DNA from: Microbacterium sp. SORGH_AS_0888
Lineage (GTDB): Bacteria > Actinomycetota > Actinomycetes > Actinomycetales > Microbacteriaceae
Reading direction: 5' to 3'
NCBI RefSeq assembly: GCF_030818905.1
Contig: NZ_JAUTAZ010000001.1
Location: 3,574,260-3,638,259, forward strand
DNA length: 64,000 bases
The notes beneath the pieces are model-generated. The model had not been told where the DNA came from. It saw nothing but the letters and a program-made list of their open reading frames with translations, and searched no databases. The stretch's first letter is position 1. Each line of letters begins with the position of its first letter. This document shows positions 28,177 through 37,394 of the stretch, in pieces. The position numbers and the translations under genes were made by a program.

Positions 28177-28206
28177 CCCGTGTCCCCTCCGCGCGAGCGC
28201 GGAACA

Positions 28207-28244
28207 CCCGCCGTCCGGCTGCGATCCCGCCGCCGGACGGCGGG
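28207..28244. terminator. Hairpin between convergent add and mtlD
   Basis: Perfect 13-bp arms at 28207-28219 and 28232-28244 with a 12-nt loop. Outer arms GTGTCCCC (28180-28187) and GGGGACAC (28242-28249) offer an alternative longer fold. It probably terminates from both sides. Confidence 0.75.
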
Positions 28245-28261
28245 GACACCCGCGGGCGGGG

Positions 28262-29410
28262 CTACAGGGCGGACTGGCGCGCGGAGACGGCCGCGGCGAC
28301 GGGCGCGAACAGCGGATGCGCGGGGTCGAGGCCCGTCACCTGCTCGGTGAAGGATGCGGCGTCGCGCTCGCGCAGCAGCCGTTGCAGCTCGACCGCCTCC
28401 GGGTCCGCCGGAGCGGCGAACTCGAGCGCCGCGGCGATCGTCGCCACGAGCGCCGTGGTGGACAGGCCGCGCTCCGCGGCCTCCGCCGCCGGACCGATGA
28501 AGCGCTCGTGCCGTGAGAGCTTGCGCAGCGGCTGACGTCCCACTCGCCAGACCGTGTCCGGCAGCCGGGGGTTGCGGAAGCGGCCGATGATCGTCTCGCG
28601 GTAGCGCGCCAGCTCGTCCGGCGCGAACTCGTGCTTCGCGACGAGCGCGGCCGAGGTCTCGGCCAGAGTCGCAGAGACCGCCTCGGCGATCTCGGCGACC
28701 GCCAGGGCGTCGGAGATCCGCTCGATGCCGGCCCGCGCTCCGAAGTAGGCCGTGGCCGCGTGGCCCGTGTTGACCGTGAAGAGCTTGCGCTCGATGTAGG
28801 GGGTCAGCTCGTCGACGAAGTGCGCGCCCGGGATGCTCGGCAGCCGGTCGCCGAAGGGCGCGCGCTCGATCGCCCACTCGAAGTACGGCTCGACGACGAC
28901 ATCCACTCCGATGCCCTCCGGCTGGCCCGGGACGATGCGGTCGACCGCGGTGTTCGCGAACACGGCGCGGGTGGCCAGCTCGGGCCAGTCCGCGCCGGCC
29001 GACTCCGCTGCGAGCGCGCGCAGGGTGTCGGTCGCGCCGATCGCGTTCTCGCACGCCATGACCTGCAGCGGGGGGAGTGCGCTCGACCGGGCCCGCAGAC
29101 CCGCAACGAGCGTGGGGGCCACGAAGCGCAGCACGTTCGGGCCGACCGCCGTGGTCAGGACGTCCGCCGTGGCGATCTCGTCGACGGCGGCCTGCGGATC
29201 GCGTCCGCTGTCGACCGCGCGGAAACCGGTCACCTCGACGTCGACGCCACCGTCGCCGATCTCGTGCACCGTGTAGGAGTCGACGGCGTTGATCGCATCG
29301 ACCAGCGCGGTCGCGACGTCGGAGAACACGACCTCGTAGCCGCCCTCGTGCAGCAGCAGGCCCACGAAGCCGCGGCCGATGTTGCCGGCGCCGACCTGGA
29401 CGGCCTTCAT
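28262..29410 (-). CDS. mtlD: Mannitol-1-phosphate 5-dehydrogenase
   Basis: Oxidises mannitol 1-phosphate to fructose 6-phosphate with NAD. The 382-residue protein has the Rossmann motif GAGNIGRGFVG at 8-18, ACENAIGATDTLR, FANTAVDRIVP and the catalytic-Lys region ERKLFTVNTGHAATAYFGA. The ATG overlaps the mtlF stop (ATGA). It is the last gene of the mannitol PTS operon. Confidence 0.95.
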   Translation of the reverse strand: MKAVQVGAGNIGRGFVGLLLHEGGYEVVFSDVATALVDAINAVDSYTVHEIGDGGVDVEVTGFRAVDSGRDPQAAVDEIATADVLTTAVGPNVLRFVAPTLVAGLRARSSALPPLQVMACENAIGATDTLRALAAESAGADWPELATRAVFANTAVDRIVPGQPEGIGVDVVVEPYFEWAIERAPFGDRLPSIPGAHFVDELTPYIERKLFTVNTGHAATAYFGARAGIERISDALAVAEIAEAVSATLAETSAALVAKHEFAPDELARYRETIIGRFRNPRLPDTVWRVGRQPLRKLSRHERFIGPAAEAAERGLSTTALVATIAAALEFAAPADPEAVELQRLLRERDAASFTEQVTGLDPAHPLFAPVAAAVSARQSAL

Positions 29411-29844
29411 TCGTTCACCATGGACAGTTCCTGGAACAGCGCTTCGGGGGTCCGGGTCGCCTTCAGCCGCTCGACGTCGTCCTCGTCCGAGAACAGGATC
29501 GCGATCTGCGACAGGATCTCGAGGTGCTCGTCGCCGCGGCCCGCGATCCCGATGACGAACCGGACCGGGTTGCCGTCCCAGTCGACGCCGCCGTCGTAGC
29601 GGATCACCGCGAGGGCCGAGGAGAGGATCGCGTCCTTCGTCTCGTTCGTGCCGTGGGGGATCGCCAGCTCGTTGCCCATATAGGTCGAGACGGTCTCCTC
29701 CCGCTGCAGCATGGCGTCGAAGTACGCGGGCGTCACCGCGCCGGCGGCTTCGAGCATGTCGGCGGCCTCGCGGATCGCCTCGTCCCGGCTCGCCGAGCCC
29801 GGATGGATGCGTACCTGCCCGATGTTGAGAACCTCGCCCGCCAT
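29407..29844 (-). CDS. mtlF: PTS mannitol-specific EIIA
   Basis: 145-residue cytoplasmic phosphocarrier that passes phosphate from HPr to the MtlA EIIB domain. The phospho-accepting His64 is in ELAIPHGT, followed by the typical VRFVIGIAGRGDEHLEILSQ. The ATG at 29844 has GGAAGGA 6 nt upstream. It lies between mtlA (109 nt upstream, with a hairpin) and mtlD (overlap). Confidence 0.94.
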   Translation of the reverse strand: MAGEVLNIGQVRIHPGSASRDEAIREAADMLEAAGAVTPAYFDAMLQREETVSTYMGNELAIPHGTNETKDAILSSALAVIRYDGGVDWDGNPVRFVIGIAGRGDEHLEILSQIAILFSDEDDVERLKATRTPEALFQELSMVNE

Positions 29845-29885
29845 GATCCGTCCTTCCGTGTTTCTGTCTGCGCTGTGGGGGTTCC

Positions 29886-29947
29886 GGCCGGTCCGACCGG
29901 CCGTGTGGTCGAAGGGAGAAGGGGGAGCCGGATACCGCGGCTCCCCC
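29886..29947 (-). terminator. Intercistronic hairpins between mtlA and mtlF
   Basis: GGGGGAGCC (29921-29929) pairs with GGCTCCCCC (29939-29947), 7 nt beyond the mtlA stop. A second near-palindrome (CGGCCGGTC / GACCGGCCG region, 29886-29904) follows. These could act as an attenuator or protect the upstream mRNA. Confidence 0.55.
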
Positions 29948-29953
29948 TGGTCC

Positions 29954-31505
29954 TCACTCTGCCTTCTGCTGGGCCACCCTGTCCACGACCTCGTCATACC
30001 GCGGCGAGTTCATGAAGTTGTCGACCGAGACGTGGATGGCGTCGGGCGCCTGCTGGCGGGGCGCGATCGGTCAGCTGGTTCTGCGTGATGACCAGATCCG
30101 CGGAGTCGTCAAGGTTCGCGATCGCCTTGTTGGTGACCGTGACGCCCTCGACGCCCGCCTTCTTGATCTTGTTGCGGAGGACGCTCGCCCCCATGGCGGA
30201 GGAGCCCATGCCGGCATCGCAGGCGAACACGATGTTCGTGATCGGACGCTCGACCGTCGTGGCGGAGGCGGCACCGTCGTCCGCCTGGGTCGTCGCCCTA
30301 CCACGAAGATTCTCCAGGTGGTCGCTGGACTTGCCCTTGGACGCCTCGGTCTGCGTGATCGCCGCGCCGAAGGCGTCGTCGGTGGCCGCGAGGGCGGCGA
30401 GGTCCCGCTTGCGGGAGGCTCGCAGGATAGCCGCCGCGATGAGGAACGTCACGGCGGCCGAAAGGACCACCGATAGGATGACCGCCGCATAGGCGCCGGG
30501 CGCGGTCTGCAGCAGCACCGCGAGGATGCTCCCTGGCGCCGCGGGTGCGCGCAAGGCGCCGCCGAGCAGCATGTTCGTCGTGACCCCGGTCATGCCACCG
30601 GCGATGAGGGCCACGATCAGCACGGGCTTCATCAGTGCGAACGGGAAGTACACCTCGTGGATGCCGCCGAGGAACTGGATGATCGCGGCGCCCGGCGCCG
30701 AGGCGCGCGCCGCGCCGATGCCGAAGAACGCGAACGCCAGCAGCAGGCCGAGACCAGGGCCGGGGTTCGCCTCCAAGAGGAACAAGATCGACTTGCCGGA
30801 CTCCGACGCCTGCTGCGTGCCGAGCGGCGTCAGCACGCCGTGGTTGATCGCGTTGTTGAGGAAGAAGACCTTCGCGGGTTCGATGAGGATGCTCGTGAGG
30901 GGCAGGAGGTTGTTCTGAACGAGCCAGTTGACCGCCGTGCTGAGCGCCTCCATCAGGCCGTTCACGAGCCACGCGATGGGGTAGAAACCCGCGATCGCCA
31001 TGATGAAGCCCCAGATGCCGGCCGAGAACATGTTCACGAGCATCTCGAACCCGGCGCGGATCCTGCCCTCCCACAGCCCGTCGAGGAGCTTCATCGTGTA
31101 CGCCGACAACGGCCCCATGATCATCGCCCCGATGAACATGTGGATCTCGCCCAACTGGTTGTCGGCGGGCTGTGTGAGGTTGAACTGCGCGATCAGATAG
31201 TCGGAGCCCGCGATCGCGCCGAACGTCCCGATCGCGCCGACGACGCCGCCGCGGATGCCGTAGACCATGCTCCCGCCGGTGTAGGCGATGATGATCGGCA
31301 GCAGATAGTGGATGAAGGGGCCGACCAAGGTCGCGAGCGCCGGGTTGGGGGTCCACCCCACCTGGATGAAGAACGCCGTGAAGATGCCCCAGGCGATCAA
31401 CGCCGGGATGTTCGGCATGATCATGCCGGACAGGAACGTGCCGAATCGCTGGATCCCGACGCGTGCGCGGTTGCCGCCACCCGTGGTGGCTGACGTCGTT
31501 GTCAT
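29954..31505 (-). CDS. mtlA: PTS mannitol permease EIICB, apparent frameshift near the 3' end
   Basis: Takes up and phosphorylates mannitol. The EIIC membrane domain (about residues 15-360) has FGTFLSGMIMPNIPALIAWG and the GGIHE motif at 280-284. The EIIB domain has phosphocysteine Cys429 in FACDAGMGSSAMGAS. After LVITQNQLTDRA the frame changes; dropping one base of the GGGG run (plus strand 30058-30061) restores RQQAPDAIHVSVDNFMNSP and ends at a TGA at 29956-29954, giving 516 residues. Left as read, the last part of EIIB is replaced by a short unrelated tail. The ATG at 31505 lies 29 nt behind ptsI. Confidence 0.88.
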
Positions 31506-31534
31506 ATCCGTCTCTTTCTGTGTGGTGGTGCGTG

Positions 31535-33214
31535 TTACAAGGAGCTGGTGGCCGCCACCGCCCGTGCCGCCGCGCGCGCGGAGTCCGCATCCTCCGCCTC
31601 GAGAGCGGCCTGTGCGATGCGGCGCGCGTCGTCGAGACCGTGCTGCGCGAGGGAAGCGCGCACGTCCGCGAGCGCCGCGGGCGCCATGGAGAGGGAGGTC
31701 GCGCCCAAGCCGACGAGGACGACCGCGAGCAGCGGGTCGGCTGCGGCCTCGCCGCAGATGCCGACGGGCTTGCCGTGCGCCGCACCGGCCGTGCCGACCT
31801 CGCGGATCAGGCGCAGCACGGCGGGGTGCCACGGGTCCTGATAGCTCGCGACGGAGCCGAGCAGACGGTCGGCCGCCAGGGTGTACTGGGTCAGGTCGTT
31901 CGTTCCGATCGAGGCGAAGTCGGCCACGCGCATGACGTGGTCGGCCAGCAGCGCGGAGGAGGGGACCTCCACCATCACCCCGGCGGTGCGGATCCCGAAC
32001 TCCCGCGCGAGCGTCGTGAAGTAGCGCGTCTCCTCCACGGTGGCCACCATGGGCGCCATGACCCACAGATCGGCGGCCTCACCCGTCGCGGCGACCGCGG
32101 CGTCCGCCTCGGCGAGCGCCGTCAGCTGCTCGCGGAGGATGTCCTCGCTCGCGCGGAGCGCGCGCAGCCCGCGCAGCCCCAGGGCCGGGTTCTCCTCGTG
32201 CGCGTCGTTGAGGAACGCGAGCGGCTTGTCCGCGCCCGCGTCGAGGGCACGGACCACGACCTTGCGGCCGCGGAAGGCCTCGAGGAGTCGCTGATACGCG
32301 TCGCGCTGCTCGGCGACCGTGGGGGCGTCGGCGGAGCTGAGGAACAGGAACTCCGTACGGAACAGGCCGACGCCCTCCGCGCCGAGCTCGATCGCCTCGG
32401 TGGCCCCTGCGGGGCTCCCCAGGTTGGCGAGCAGCGGCACAGCGGTGCCGTCCGCGAGCGCGCCGGGCGTGAGGGGAGCCGTCGCCGCGGCGGCGCGCTC
32501 CGCCGCACGTCGGTGCGCATCGGCGACCTCGGCGTCGGAGGGGTCCTGCACGACGGCGCCGGCGGCGGCATCCACCACGACCGTCTCGCCGTCGCGGAGG
32601 CCGGCCGCCTGGGCCGCGCCGACGACCGCGACGATGCCCTTCTCGCGGGCCAGGATCGCGGTGTGCGAGGTCGGGCCGCCGTCGCTCGTGACGAGTGCAA
32701 GCACCTGGTCGAGGTCGAGGAGAGCCGTGTCGGCGGGCGCCAGGTCGGTCGCGACGAGAACGAAGGGATGGCCGGGGTCGGGCACTCCCGGGGCGGGGAC
32801 CCCGCGCAGTCGGGCGATCACGCGCTGCGCCACGTCGTCGAGGTCGGCGGCGCGCTCGCCGAGATAGCCGCCGACCGCGGTGAGCTGGTCGCGGAAGGTG
32901 GCGAAGGCGTCCGCGACGGCCCACTCCGCGGTCTTGCCCTGCTCCAGCCGCGTGGTGATCTCGGACTCGAGCGTCGGGTCCTCGGCCATCATGGCCTGCG
33001 CCTCGAGGACGTCCTGCGCGGCGCCGCCCGCCTGCGCTCCTCGTGCCTCCAGCTCACGGGCGACAGCGTGCACGGCCTCGCGGGCGCGGGCAGCCTCCGC
33101 CTCGGCACCGATCGTGCTCGGCTCGTCGGCGGGGGCGGGCAGGGGAGCGGCCATGCGGGCGACGGGGCCTGCGGCCACGCCCAGTCCGATTCCGACACCG
33201 TGGATCTGCGTCAT
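31535..33214 (-). CDS. ptsI: Phosphoenolpyruvate-protein phosphotransferase (PTS Enzyme I)
   Basis: 559-residue first enzyme of the PTS; takes phosphate from PEP and gives it to HPr. The phospho-His is His184 in GGPTSHTAILAREKGI. The C-terminal PEP-binding barrel has GVGLFRTEFLFLSS, VRALDAGADKPL, GVMVEVPSSALL, ASIGTNDLTQYTLAADR and the Cys of KPVGICGEAA. It is unusual to find it inside a substrate-specific operon; no HPr gene is seen in this window. The ATG at 33214 follows the EIIB-like gene by 17 nt. Confidence 0.95.
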   Translation of the reverse strand: MTQIHGVGIGLGVAAGPVARMAAPLPAPADEPSTIGAEAEAARAREAVHAVARELEARGAQAGGAAQDVLEAQAMMAEDPTLESEITTRLEQGKTAEWAVADAFATFRDQLTAVGGYLGERAADLDDVAQRVIARLRGVPAPGVPDPGHPFVLVATDLAPADTALLDLDQVLALVTSDGGPTSHTAILAREKGIVAVVGAAQAAGLRDGETVVVDAAAGAVVQDPSDAEVADAHRRAAERAAAATAPLTPGALADGTAVPLLANLGSPAGATEAIELGAEGVGLFRTEFLFLSSADAPTVAEQRDAYQRLLEAFRGRKVVVRALDAGADKPLAFLNDAHEENPALGLRGLRALRASEDILREQLTALAEADAAVAATGEAADLWVMAPMVATVEETRYFTTLAREFGIRTAGVMVEVPSSALLADHVMRVADFASIGTNDLTQYTLAADRLLGSVASYQDPWHPAVLRLIREVGTAGAAHGKPVGICGEAAADPLLAVVLVGLGATSLSMAPAALADVRASLAQHGLDDARRIAQAALEAEDADSARAAARAVAATSSL

Positions 33215-33231
33215 GTTCTGGTGTTCCTTCG

Positions 33232-33528
33232 TCAGCGGAGGGTGGAGAGGAGTTCGAGAGTGCGGGAGCCGTCGCGGTCCGTGAAGACATCGGCGGGAAG
33301 GACGAGCGCGCGCACGCCCAGGCGCGCGGCAGCCGCCTCGACGTCGGCCGCATCCGGCAGATGCGGTCCGATCAGCACCGCATCTGCGCTCGTGAGCCGT
33401 GCATCGAGAGCCGTCCGCGACACCGCCGACGCATCGACGTCCATGCCCGCCGCGCTCGCCGCCGACCGCAGTCGTTGCGCGACGAAGGTGCTCGACGCCC
33501 CAGCGCCGCACACCACGAGGATCTGCAC
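33232..33528 (-). CDS. PTS EIIB-like protein (lactose/cellobiose type fold)
   Basis: 98-residue protein with the EIIB phosphate loop at the very start, VQILVVCGAGASSTFVAQRL; the Cys at position 7 is the likely phospho-acceptor. The second half (ADAVLIGPHLP, LGVRALVLPADVF) has the alternating strand/helix pattern of the fold. MtlA already carries its own EIIB, so this stand-alone unit may be regulatory or serve another permease. The start is a GTG at 33528 with GGAGG 7 nt upstream. It is the first gene of the mannitol PTS operon. Confidence 0.8.
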   Translation of the reverse strand: MQILVVCGAGASSTFVAQRLRSAASAAGMDVDASAVSRTALDARLTSADAVLIGPHLPDAADVEAAAARLGVRALVLPADVFTDRDGSRTLELLSTLR

Positions 33529-33650
33529 CGACCCGCCTCCTTCCTCTCCATCCTGGGAAACCGCCCACAAGGCTTCAACCAGATGTTCTTCCGCCCCCGA
33601 GGAAAGCGGGCTCCGGGGCGTGATGGAATGGGAGGGAAGCGGAGGAACCG

Positions 33651-35558
33651 GTGACGAGAGCGAGACAGGACCGCGTGCTGGCGCTGCTCGTCCGCGAGCA
33701 CGACTGGATGACGGCGGCGGCCCTCGCGGACGCCCTGGGCGTGACACCCCGCAGCATCCGCAGCTACGTCACGGCCCTCAACGCACGCGCGGCGGGCGCG
33801 ATCGAGTCGGGACCGCAGGGGTACCGGGCCGGAAGCGAGGCGCCGGCGGCGCTGCAGGAGACCTCGGATGCGGCGACCCCGCGCGACCGCCTCCACGCGA
33901 TCGTCCGGGCGCTGCTGGACGTGCCCGAGGGCATCGACGTGTTCGAGACCGCGGACCGCCTCTTCGTGAGCTCCGCGACGATCGAGGCCGATCTCTCCCG
34001 GATCCGCGGTCTGCTCTCGGGCACCGAGCTGACGCTCGAGCGGTCCGCCTCGCGCGCCCGGCTCACCGGTGCCGAGATGGGCACGCGGCGACTGCTCTCC
34101 CGGCTCGTGCACGACGAGATGGATGCCGGATCCTTCGACCTCGTGGCGTTGCGGCGCACGCTCGGCGAGGGATCCGTCGCCCCCCGCGCGTTCGGCCCGT
34201 TCAAGACGGCGCTCGTGGCCGGGCTCACCGATCTCGGCTACTTCGTCAACGAGTACGGCATCGCGGACGTCATCACCCACATCGGCATCGCGGCCGACCG
34301 GGTCGCCGCCGGGCGACCCCTCGAGGAGGGCGTCGGCGTCGCCACGCCCGCCCAGCGGGCCGTCGCGCAGCTGCTGGAGCGGCTCATCGGGGAGCACATG
34401 GACGTCGTGCTCGGCGCCGGGGACCTCCTCCACCTGGCGACGCTCGTGCTCACCCGTGTCGTCGCGCCGGGCGCGGCCGCCGAGGCCCGGGCGCCCCTGG
34501 ACCCCGAGGTCGAGCAGGTCGTGCGGGAGGTCGTGGCGGAGGCGGCCGCCGAGTTCCTCGTCGAGATCGCCGCCCCCGACTTCGTCCAGCGTCTGGGGCT
34601 GCACGTGCAGAACCTGCGTGCCCGGGCGCGCGAGCAGGCGTGGAGCCGCAACCCGCTGACGAAGTCGCTCAAGGCGACCTACCCGATGATCTTCGAGGTC
34701 GCCGTGTACATCGCGAGCCGATTGCACGAGCGCCTCGACATCCCGCTGCTGGATGACGAGATCGCCTACATCGCGATGCACGTCGGCGGACAGCTGGAGC
34801 GCAGCCGCCGCGCCGATCAGCTCCTGTCGGCGACGATCGTGTGCCCCGGCTACTACGAGCTGCACGAGCTCCTGCGCTCGAGCATCGACCGCTCGCTCGG
34901 CCAGGCGATCGAGGTCGTCGAGGTGACGACGCGCGTCGATCCGGACTGGGCCTCGATCGACACCGATCTCGTGCTCACCACGATCGATCCGCCCATCGCG
35001 GGGGACCGGTTCGTGCACATCCAGCCGTTCCTCACCCCCGCGGACGTCGAACGGGTGCAGGCCGTGGCGGGCCGCATCCGCCGCGGCAAGCGCCTCGCCC
35101 GGCTCCGCGCGGAGCTGGAGCGGTACTTCGATCCGGCGGCGTTCCTGCGCGGGCTGCCCGCCGACGGCGACGAGGAGAGCGTCATCCGCCGGCTGGGCGG
35201 GATGCTGGTCGCCCGCGGCGCGATCGACGAGGACTACCTCGACCGGGCGGTCGAGCGGGAGCGGCTCTCCTCGACCGCGTTCACCGACGCCCTGGCGGTC
35301 CCGCACGCGCTGGGGATGACGGCGTCCCGCACCGCGATCGCGATCGGGATCGCGGACCAGCCGCGGCCATGGGGGAGCGGACGGGTGCAGGTCGTGGCGT
35401 TCGCCGCGTTCTCGGAGGGCGATCGGGAGGCGTTCCAGACCGTCTTCGAGCAGTTCGTGGAGGTGTTCAGCGAGTGGGAGTCGGTGCAGCGGATCGTGCG
35501 TCGCGGCACCGACTTCTCCGCCTTCCTCGACGAGCTGGTCGCCGTCATCGACGGATGA
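33651..35558 (+). CDS. mtlR: PRD-containing PTS transcriptional activator (MtlR/BglG type)
   Basis: 635-residue regulator divergent from the mannitol operon. Order of domains: N-terminal HTH (RVLALLVREHDWMTAAALAD, LGVTPRSIRSYV), a second HTH-like part near 85-130, two PTS regulation domains (GYFVNEYGIADVITHIGIAA and PLLDDEIAYIAMHVGGQLER hold the phospho-histidines), an EIIB-like domain starting SATIVCPGYYELHELLRSSI, and a C-terminal EIIA-like domain with TDALAVPHALGM. Phosphorylation by PTS proteins would set its activity. The GTG at 33651 has GGAGGA 4 nt upstream. Confidence 0.88.
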   Translation: MTRARQDRVLALLVREHDWMTAAALADALGVTPRSIRSYVTALNARAAGAIESGPQGYRAGSEAPAALQETSDAATPRDRLHAIVRALLDVPEGIDVFETADRLFVSSATIEADLSRIRGLLSGTELTLERSASRARLTGAEMGTRRLLSRLVHDEMDAGSFDLVALRRTLGEGSVAPRAFGPFKTALVAGLTDLGYFVNEYGIADVITHIGIAADRVAAGRPLEEGVGVATPAQRAVAQLLERLIGEHMDVVLGAGDLLHLATLVLTRVVAPGAAAEARAPLDPEVEQVVREVVAEAAAEFLVEIAAPDFVQRLGLHVQNLRARAREQAWSRNPLTKSLKATYPMIFEVAVYIASRLHERLDIPLLDDEIAYIAMHVGGQLERSRRADQLLSATIVCPGYYELHELLRSSIDRSLGQAIEVVEVTTRVDPDWASIDTDLVLTTIDPPIAGDRFVHIQPFLTPADVERVQAVAGRIRRGKRLARLRAELERYFDPAAFLRGLPADGDEESVIRRLGGMLVARGAIDEDYLDRAVERERLSSTAFTDALAVPHALGMTASRTAIAIGIADQPRPWGSGRVQVVAFAAFSEGDREAFQTVFEQFVEVFSEWESVQRIVRRGTDFSAFLDELVAVIDG

Positions 35559-35586
35559 CGATCCCCGCTCCGCCCGCGAGGTGCGC

Positions 35587-36732
35587 TCAGGCCGCCGCGG
35601 GGCGGCGCTGCGTGACGCCCAGGAGCGTCTCGATGGCGTCGGCGGCCCGCACCGCCGCCCGGCCATCGCCGTAGAGCTCCACGGCGCGGGACATCGAGGC
35701 GTGCACGGCGTCGTCGTCGAGGACCGAGGCCAGTGCCGCCGAGACGTTCGCACGGTCGGTCCCCACGAGCCGCGCCGCACCGGCCGCAAGCCCTTCGCCG
35801 CGCTCGGTCCGGTCCCGGGCCACGAGCACGGGGACCCCGAGCGCCGGCGCCTCCTCCTGCACGCCGCCGGAGTCCGTCACCACGCAGTGCGCACGGGCGA
35901 GCAGCCGCCCGAACTGCGCGTAGGGGAGGGCGTCGCACAGGACGACGCGCGGAGCACCCGCCACGGCTGCGCCGACCTCGCCGCGCACGAGCGGGTTCGG
36001 ATGCAGCGGGATCACGGCGACGGTGTCGGTGCGGGAGGCGATCGTGTCGGCGACGCCGCGGGTGACCTCGGCGAGCCCGCCGCCCCAGGACTCGCGCCGG
36101 TGCATCGTGACCAGGACGAGGCGCGGGTAGTGCTCGAGGGCGAGCTCGATCGCCGGGTCGTCGAACGGCTGCGGGTGCGCGCGCTGACGGTACAGGGCGT
36201 CGATCCCGGTGTTGCCGGTGACGACGACGTTCTCCGCCGGCACGCCTTCGGCCAACAGGTTGCCCGCCGCGAGATCCGTCGGGGCGAGGTGCAGCGAGGC
36301 GAGCGAGGTGATGAGCCGGCGGTTGCCCTCTTCCGGGAACGGCGAGAAGAGATCGCCCGATCGCAAGCCCGCCTCGAGGTGGATGACGAGCGCCTTGGCG
36401 TAGTGCGCCGCCACCGCGGCCAGCGCCGCGCTCGCCGTGTCGCCCTGGACGACGACGGCGTCCGGGGCGTCCCGGCTCCACCGCTCGGACAGCGCGGCGA
36501 AGATGCGCGGCGCCGTCTGGGCGAGGGTGCTGTCCGCACGGAACACGTCGAGGTCCGCGTCGGGACGGATGGCGAAGTAGTCGTTGACCTCATCCGTCAT
36601 GGCCCTGTGCTGACCCGTCACCGTGACGATCGTGTCGACCCCCTCGCGCGCGATCAGCTCCGCGACCAGCGGCGCGCACTTCACGGCCTCCGGACGGGTG
36701 CCGTAGACGATCTCGATCCGTGGGCGTGTCAC
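35587..36732 (-). CDS. wecB: UDP-N-acetylglucosamine 2-epimerase
   Basis: 381-residue non-hydrolysing epimerase that interconverts UDP-GlcNAc and UDP-ManNAc. Family segments are IVYGTRPEAVKCAPL, VTGQHRAM, VVVQGDTASA, HLEAGLRSGDL, FPEEGNRRL, LVTMHRRESWG, and VTDSGGVQEEAPALGVPVLV. It is the last gene of the exosortase locus and its GTG overlaps the exosortase stop by 4 nt. It probably supplies an activated amino sugar to the neighbouring glycosyltransferase. No UDP-ManNAc dehydrogenase is nearby. Confidence 0.92.
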   Translation of the reverse strand: MTRPRIEIVYGTRPEAVKCAPLVAELIAREGVDTIVTVTGQHRAMTDEVNDYFAIRPDADLDVFRADSTLAQTAPRIFAALSERWSRDAPDAVVVQGDTASAALAAVAAHYAKALVIHLEAGLRSGDLFSPFPEEGNRRLITSLASLHLAPTDLAAGNLLAEGVPAENVVVTGNTGIDALYRQRAHPQPFDDPAIELALEHYPRLVLVTMHRRESWGGGLAEVTRGVADTIASRTDTVAVIPLHPNPLVRGEVGAAVAGAPRVVLCDALPYAQFGRLLARAHCVVTDSGGVQEEAPALGVPVLVARDRTERGEGLAAGAARLVGTDRANVSAALASVLDDDAVHASMSRAVELYGDGRAAVRAADAIETLLGVTQRRPAAA

Positions 36733-37394
36733 CGTCGGGGTCTCCTTCCCTTGTCGTGGTGTGCTCGGCGTCCCTCGCGAGCGTGCAGGTCTCGGCGCAG
36801 CGCTCCCGGGGCGAGCTGAGGCGCCGGCGCGTCCGTGGCGCGGCGCTGCGCGCGGCGCGAGCGCGGCTCGCGGAGCGAGACCCGCAGGAACAGCACGATC
36901 GCGGCGATGAAGCCCGCGATGACGAAGAGCGAGCCGATGTAGCGGTGGACCAGGTCGAATCCGTCCATCCCGAACGCGGCGTACGCCCAGGCGGCGCCGG
37001 CGAACCGGATCACGTTGCAGGTCACCGCGAGTGCCAGCGCTCCCGCGAGCCCGGCGATGATCCGCGGCTGCGCCGTCCGGGCGAGCCCGGCCACCACGGC
37101 CGCGATGAGCAGCAGCGGCAGGATGAGCACCGTGGTCGAGCACATCGTCGTGATCGACAGGCCCGTCACCTCGCCGGTCCCGATGCCGAAGTAGACGATG
37201 GGGCCGGCGGCGCTCGCGCGACCCGGGGTGATCAGCCCGATGAGCAGGCGGGCGAGCTGGGCCTCGCCGTCGCGGACGCGCTCCTGGGCGAGCGCGAGCA
37301 GTCCGGCCGTCGCGAGCAGGGACAGGGACAGGGGGAGCCGCGATACGCCGCCCACACGGGTGCGGCGTATCGGCGCACCCGCGAGGACCGTCAT
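36729..37394 (-). CDS. Exosortase/archaeosortase-like membrane protease-transpeptidase
   Basis: 221-residue polytopic membrane protein with the exosortase order of conserved residues: Cys85 in TTMCSTTVLILPLLL, Arg130 in CNVIRFAGAAW, and His150 in DLVHRYIGSLFVIAGF, each at the start of a membrane helix. Exosortases cut C-terminal anchors of surface proteins and are thought to transfer them to another molecule. The tail of about 50 residues is basic and unlike the family. The ATG overlaps the glycosyltransferase stop (ATGA). The putative substrate is encoded at the start of the same operon. Family membership is clear in motif order but distant; the subclass cannot be given. Confidence 0.75.
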   Translation of the reverse strand: MTVLAGAPIRRTRVGGVSRLPLSLSLLATAGLLALAQERVRDGEAQLARLLIGLITPGRASAAGPIVYFGIGTGEVTGLSITTMCSTTVLILPLLLIAAVVAGLARTAQPRIIAGLAGALALAVTCNVIRFAGAAWAYAAFGMDGFDLVHRYIGSLFVIAGFIAAIVLFLRVSLREPRSRRAQRRATDAPAPQLAPGALRRDLHAREGRRAHHDKGRRPRR

